A stretch of DNA of 36,336 nucleotides, from contig QJNS01000438.1 of assembly GCA_004154925.1 (NCBI GenBank), positions 1 through 36,336 of the forward strand, read 5' to 3'. Shown here piece after piece: positions 32,498 through 36,336 of the stretch. The notes under the pieces were generated by a model. It had not been told where the DNA came from and searched no databases. It saw only the letters and a list, made by a program, of their open reading frames with translations. Numbering within the stretch: the stretch's first letter is position 1; the number at the start of each line of letters is the position of its first letter. The translations under genes were made by a program, and so were the position numbers. This DNA comes from Monosporascus cannonballus (taxonomy: Eukaryota; Ascomycota; Sordariomycetes; Xylariales).

Positions 32498-32540
32498 GGT
32501 GGGGCGTTGAGGGGGTGGTGCGTTGACCGGGTGTTTGACT
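32498..32540 (-). repeat. Right terminal inverted repeat (43 bp)
   Basis: Exact inverted copy of the left repeat, followed by TA. It lies upstream of the decayed transposase start at about 32375. Confidence 0.95.
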
Positions 32541-32542
32541 TA

Positions 32543-34566
32543 CACGCTCTGTGGGTGGCAAGCGGTCGTTTCCGAATTAGAGGCTCGAATAGACAACCTA
32601 ACTGTTTTAGGCATTGCCGTAAGTAAAACGCAGTCTAGGATGAGTTACTCGTTATAAGAATCTGTTGTAAAACTTATGCTGTCATAAATGTCAGTACTAA
32701 CCTCCCACTGGCTTTTTTTTTTTGCTTCCTTATGTTTTTATATTCTGGGACGCAGAATTCCGGATTCAAATTTTGCCTTCATAAATATGCAAAAGTAGTC
32801 CAGATGGCGCAGGTGCGCCTTCCATCATCGGACATGACAACACTAATCTAGCAGCAGGGGAGCGGAATAGACGAGACTATCTGGATCAGCCTATAACGGC
32901 GTTGCTGTTATGGTCTGGGGCTTAAGTCAGTCTACTGTAAAGGAGGGGGCTCTTTCGCTTAGGGGAAGGATCCCCTCCCGCTTGCTGCGAATCTCGCCGC
33001 GCTTTAAATCGATGCGGATGGCGTTGCCCGAAAAAGAACTACCATGCTTCAGTGACCAGATTCCTTTGGTTGATCGGGGATTTTGATAATTGTTACAAAA
33101 CGGGCGAATAACAAAAAAGTGGCAAATCACTCCCGTCTCGCTTTCTAAGGTAATGCAAGGGCAGCTAAATGTTGATGAGAGTAGTTGTCGGTAACCCTCT
33201 TGTGACGCTTTATGGTGTGGGAACCGGGACTTGGTCTATTGGAAAGCTTTATTCATAGACGAGTTTCTATCTTGATCCAGTAGATCTGTTCCTCCCACAT
33301 TCCTGCAAAGGGGCCGCTTCGGCTTGTCCAACAATTTCGAATTCTTGACTTGGTCGAAGTGGACTAATGGTCAGAGGCAGGCTGAATACCTGTTAGATTC
33401 TACAATAAGTAACCAAGTCTTGTGGCATTTTTGATGTCACACTTACTAAGGAGCAGATGCACAGCTCTTGAGGGTATATTGACTTGTAGGAAGCTAGGAA
33501 GCGTTGATCCCACTTGCTGTGGGTGATCCACTGATATAGGGCTCTTGGGCGCCGATATTGCTGCCCAACAGAAAAGGGGGGAGGGGGGGCTCTTTCCACG
33601 ACATTTGATTATACAGCTATGTTACGGGATATTGTTAGGGAGACGGTGGAACCTTAAGACGGGCTATGTGAGTTGCACATTGGGGTAGTCCGACAAAAAG
33701 TCTATATACAGGGAGCTTTCCTTGTTCCCTAATATACGGGTGGCGAGGTAAGGGATTGACCCTGATTATGCTGTATCTTTTGTATATCTTCCGGTCCCTT
33801 CTATACAGTGGTTAATCTATCATCCATGGAGTTCGGTTCCCTGTCAGGTTAATTACTCCTCCAGCCCCTATTCCGAACCCACCCGGCTGCTGTGGCAGGG
33901 CTAGGGAAGGTAATTCCGTGGCCCGGGACGGCATTCCGGGAGAATGGCGCGATTTCGGGGGAATAAAGATAAAAGCCTCTTATTACTAATATTCAGGTAT
34001 AATATTTCAAGGGAGGCAAAGCCCTGAAGTTTGGCAGAAAATTGGGATTTTTCTTGGGGCCACCTTTGGTCTAGGGTCTAGGCGGCCAGAGCCGATTGGC
34101 ATTCTTGGATACGATTGTCTCCTTTACCTCCGCTAGGTGCTTTTAGGTGGAAGGGAAGATGTAGCGCTGATTCTTACGTGGAAGCTGCTGCCGGAGGAAT
34201 TTTTTTTTCTTTATTTTTTTATTTTTTATTTATTGCGCTGATATTATACCGCAAAGAGGAACCAAAATATGTGACGAAAGTAATAATGATAACTTCTGAA
34301 TACTCATAGTAAGATATTCAGACCCAATGCTGTGCTAGTATTCGTTGTTTTGGGTTCTTGGCTGTTTCTGTTCTGTTCCCCCTTTTCGCTTTACTTCCCA
34401 TGTATAAGGTAAGGTATAAATATATAGGGGGACTACTCTCTTCTATTGTTTGAACGTAGGCATGCCCATTATGCAACTCTCCGACTCCGGTACGGACTAA
34501 GCTGGCTCATTAAGAACAGGGAATCAGAATAGCTCGTCCTGAATTCCAATTGCGCCGATACGGCAG
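32543..34566. other. Gene-free stretch right of the transposon
   Basis: Two kilobases with several homopolymer A/T runs, a purine-rich patch at about 33578-33592 and a T-rich tract at 34198-34231. ORFs are all short and without recognisable domains. I see no terminal repeats marking a second element. Confidence 0.5.
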
Positions 34567-35211
34567 TCAGGCTATCTCCACTAGAGCCGATTCCTTGATC
34601 CAGAAATAGCCCACTAATAGCTTCCACGTCAAGGAGTTCAGAGCGGATAGATTCCCGCTTTCGAGAAGGAGGATAGGACTCCCATTAACCTCCGAGGAGG
34701 CCTTTAACCACGCGGTCTCCGCTTCACTGGAAGGTTGCTGATACCAAACCATCAATTCTGGTATTTCAGACAGTGGGCAAGGTGCACGTTTGCTTCCCGC
34801 CCATTTCCTGAGATATTCAACGACCTTCCGTGGTGGCTGTGGAGTATGAAAGTCATCTTTTTCGTACCTGTCGAGCAACATTGATATATCCAGGTAGTCC
34901 CAAAATATAGTGGCTCGTACAGTTCGCTCGATTGGTAAAAGAATCCAATAGGGCCCCTCGGTTTCCGAAATATTTTTCGGGCCGTAGCCCTTCCACACAT
35001 GACTTCGACGTGGAGCACGTACCACCTGGTCAATCGCGAGTCGATGTTCTGGGACTATACGCCCTAGGATTATAGTGTAGTTTAGAGCTTCAAAAAGGAC
35101 ATCCCTCCGGAAGTACTGAAAGATCGGGATATAGGCGTACCCGAACCTCAATGTGGGAGAGTTTAGTTCGATCGAGAGCCAATGGTCATAGCGGAGCCCC
35201 AGGGGATCCAT
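34567..35211 (-). CDS. Uncharacterised protein ORF (214 codons)
   Basis: Intact single-exon reading frame that I do not recognise. The Met at 35211 is in a good GCCATGG context; another Met at 35235 and open sequence to 35268 lie upstream. The protein is rich in aromatic and charged residues, with protein-like stretches 'FGYAYIPIFQYFRRDVLFEA', 'EHRLAIDQVVRAPRRSHVW', 'ETEGPYWILLPIERTVRAT' and 'IFWDYLDISMLLDRYEKDDF'. No signal peptide or clear membrane segment was seen. It lies between RIP-affected DNA and a broken oxidoreductase gene, so it could itself be the remaining piece of a larger gene or a lineage-restricted gene. Confidence 0.5.
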   Translation of the reverse strand: MDPLGLRYDHWLSIELNSPTLRFGYAYIPIFQYFRRDVLFEALNYTIILGRIVPEHRLAIDQVVRAPRRSHVWKGYGPKNISETEGPYWILLPIERTVRATIFWDYLDISMLLDRYEKDDFHTPQPPRKVVEYLRKWAGSKRAPCPLSEIPELMVWYQQPSSEAETAWLKASSEVNGSPILLLESGNLSALNSLTWKLLVGYFWIKESALVEIA

Positions 35212-35515
35212 GGCAAGCGCCAGGGGTTGCAGCATGCCAAATTTCAGGGGCTTTAAGACTCTGAGCACTGGCTATTAAGAGAGCCCCATCAAAGGCTCAA
35301 TGGTATTATGCTGATGTCGGTAACTTGATTCGTGGCAATTATGACCAAGCGATGTTGAATACGCGTCTCCGACAAGGCAGCAAATCATTTTACATTTAGA
35401 GATTCTCGGCCCCTTTATAAGACATCACGCCGTTGCTATGCTTTCGCCGGTGGGGTAAGGGAGATTTATCGTCACCCTACGGAAGATTTGTATCACATGT
35501 TTATCTCTTGGCCGG

Positions 35516-35969
35516 TTGGTATTTTTGGACGAAAAGATAGCAGAGATCATGAGAGACGCGCGAGCAATGGAGCAGCTCCAGGGGCTCAGGGCGGGGTCCG
35601 GAGCATTCGGGCTCCAACCGATATCCTCGAATGCGATCGAGGCGGGCCGCCGGCGGAGTGGTAACCCGTTGGGTCTGGAGGCGCTCAGCCAGACGTGGTT
35701 CCACATGGACGTCGCGTGGTGGTGGCCTAGCGACGACCAGAAGGCGCTTGCGTCGCACACCATCATCAACGAGATTGAAGATGCTGCCAGTGCTCGGGAG
35801 CTACCTGCCTTACCCGTTCATGAACGATGCAAATATCCGACGGGATATCATTGGACATTACGGGGAGGAGAACGTCAGGAGGCTGAAGAAGGTACAGGAG
35901 GGGTATAATCCGGATGGCGTCTTCCACAAACTGGTGGCCGGGGCTTCAAAAGTAGCTCATAGTGGGTGA
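35516..35969 (+). pseudogene. Truncated, frameshifted FAD-binding (berberine-bridge-type) oxidoreductase, C-terminal relic
   Basis: The two reading frames together give the C-terminal substrate/BBE region of an FAD-linked (PCMH-type) oxidoreductase. Frame 1 (to about 35794) has 'FLDEKIAEIMRDARAMEQLQ', 'AIEAGRRRSGNPLGLEALSQ' and 'HMDVAWWWPSDDQ'. Frame 2 (from about 35796) has 'GSYLPYPFMNDANIRRDIIG', 'YGEENVRRLKKVQEGYNPDG' and 'VFHKLVAG', ending at 35969. The frames switch within GCTCGGGAGC (35792-35801), a +1 or -2 event relative to relatives. Nothing of the FAD-binding half is visible upstream and no splice acceptor precedes the homology, so the gene is also cut at its 5' side. Such enzymes are common in secondary-metabolite clusters, but no cluster is visible here. 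Confidence 0.8.
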
Positions 35970-36336
35970 CGTCGAAGTTTAGTAAAGAGATGTGCAATCA
36001 TCATACATCAGCATGCGGATAGGTTGAGCCATCTCCAGCTTTGTTCCTGTTTTATTGGGCGACAGCAGGATCCCCTTCTAATAAGAGTACACAATAAAGT
36101 ATACTCACTTCTCGAGTACAATGACAGAGGGTACAAGCCGAAAATAAGACATAGAGCCGATATTTGGTTCCGTGGATCATCCCGGGCGCGTGGCTGAATC
36201 CCCTTCAACGCACCAGATTTCAAGCATACAGCATTCTTGCCACTCCCGGGGCGACTTCCCAAACATGAATACTGAATTTGCGTGAATAGCGACCTAGCGA
36301 ACTCCTTGACAAAAAAAAAAGGGGGGGGGGGGGGTA
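35970..36336. other. Right window end, non-coding
   Basis: About 370 bp without a recognised gene, ending in ten A, fourteen G and TA. A minus-strand ORF (36008-36262) has no family-like features. Confidence 0.5.
36311..36334. repeat. Poly-A/poly-G run at window end
   Basis: Ten A (36311-36320) followed by fourteen G (36321-36334), two bases from the end. It resembles the poly-G runs at the internal gap and may mark a contig end rather than true sequence. Confidence 0.9.

Larger units (their letters stand above)
30607..32540 (-). mobile_element. Fot1/pogo-type (Tc1-mariner superfamily) DNA transposon, RIP-degraded
   Basis: A 1,934-bp element bounded by perfect 43-bp terminal inverted repeats and flanked by a TA duplication (30605-30606 and 32541-32542), the target of this superfamily. 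Inside, on the minus strand, lies a ruined transposase. The interior is AT-rich with CpA/TpG almost absent: by eye, 5 CA and 1 TG in 31681-32040. That is the mark of repeat-induced point mutation. The element sits 266 bp beyond the stop of the phosphotransferase-like gene. Confidence 0.93.

Noticed and set aside
32927..33130. 67-codon minus-strand ORF right of the transposon
   Set aside because: Too short and without any recognised motif to support a gene.

Overview
This is a piece of a filamentous ascomycete (Pezizomycotina) genome, probably Sordariomycetes or a relative. The genes have short introns (about 48-98 nt) with CTAAC/CTGAC-like branch sites. The encoded proteins are fungal-type housekeeping proteins, intergenic DNA is rich in dispersed TACC/GGTA tetranucleotides, and one transposon carries RIP-like (repeat-induced point) mutation. 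No rRNA, tRNA, CRISPR or telomere repeat was found. Species-level placement is not possible from sequence reading alone.

Conserved gene block, 0.1-25.4 kb. In order: POM152 nucleoporin (minus, 3 exons); a UCH37-type ubiquitin C-terminal hydrolase (plus, 6 exons); the karyopherin Msn5/exportin-5 (minus, 11 exons); diphthine methylesterase Dph7 (minus, 2 exons); a DUF1917/BLES03 protein (plus, 4 exons); the NatC catalytic subunit Naa30 (minus, 2 exons); the PDAT acyltransferase Lro1 (plus, 2 exons); and the THUMP protein Tan1 (plus, 5 exons). I rebuilt the splice junctions by hand. Every model closes as one uninterrupted frame whose total length is a multiple of three. These are unrelated core functions (nuclear pore and transport, deubiquitination, EF2 and tRNA modification, N-terminal acetylation, triacylglycerol synthesis), not a cluster. 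Two intergenic spaces are divergent promoters (16.8-17.6 kb and 20.4-21.4 kb).

Accessory region, 25.4-36.3 kb. A 66-base G run and a 10-N gap at 25.9 kb are flanked by two versions of the same sequence, so the join is suspect. To the right, genes are sparse. There is a degenerate aminoglycoside-phosphotransferase-like protein (28.75-30.34 kb) and a 1,934-bp Fot1/pogo-type DNA transposon (30.607-32.540 kb). The transposon has a TA target duplication and perfect 43-bp terminal inverted repeats. Its transposase is wrecked by stop codons in a CpA/TpG-depleted interior. Further right are an unrecognised 214-codon ORF (34.57-35.21 kb) and the truncated, frameshifted 3' end of an FAD-linked oxidoreductase (35.5-35.97 kb).

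The most interesting points are: (1) the transposon's CpA-rich terminal repeats stayed perfect while its body was mutated; (2) a 132-codon open frame lies directly behind, and in frame with, the naa30 stop codon; (3) the phosphotransferase-like protein lacks the canonical catalytic motif; (4) a GATA-motif cluster and a 16-bp perfect palindrome sit in the naa30/lro1 promoter; (5) there are assembly artefacts around homopolymers.
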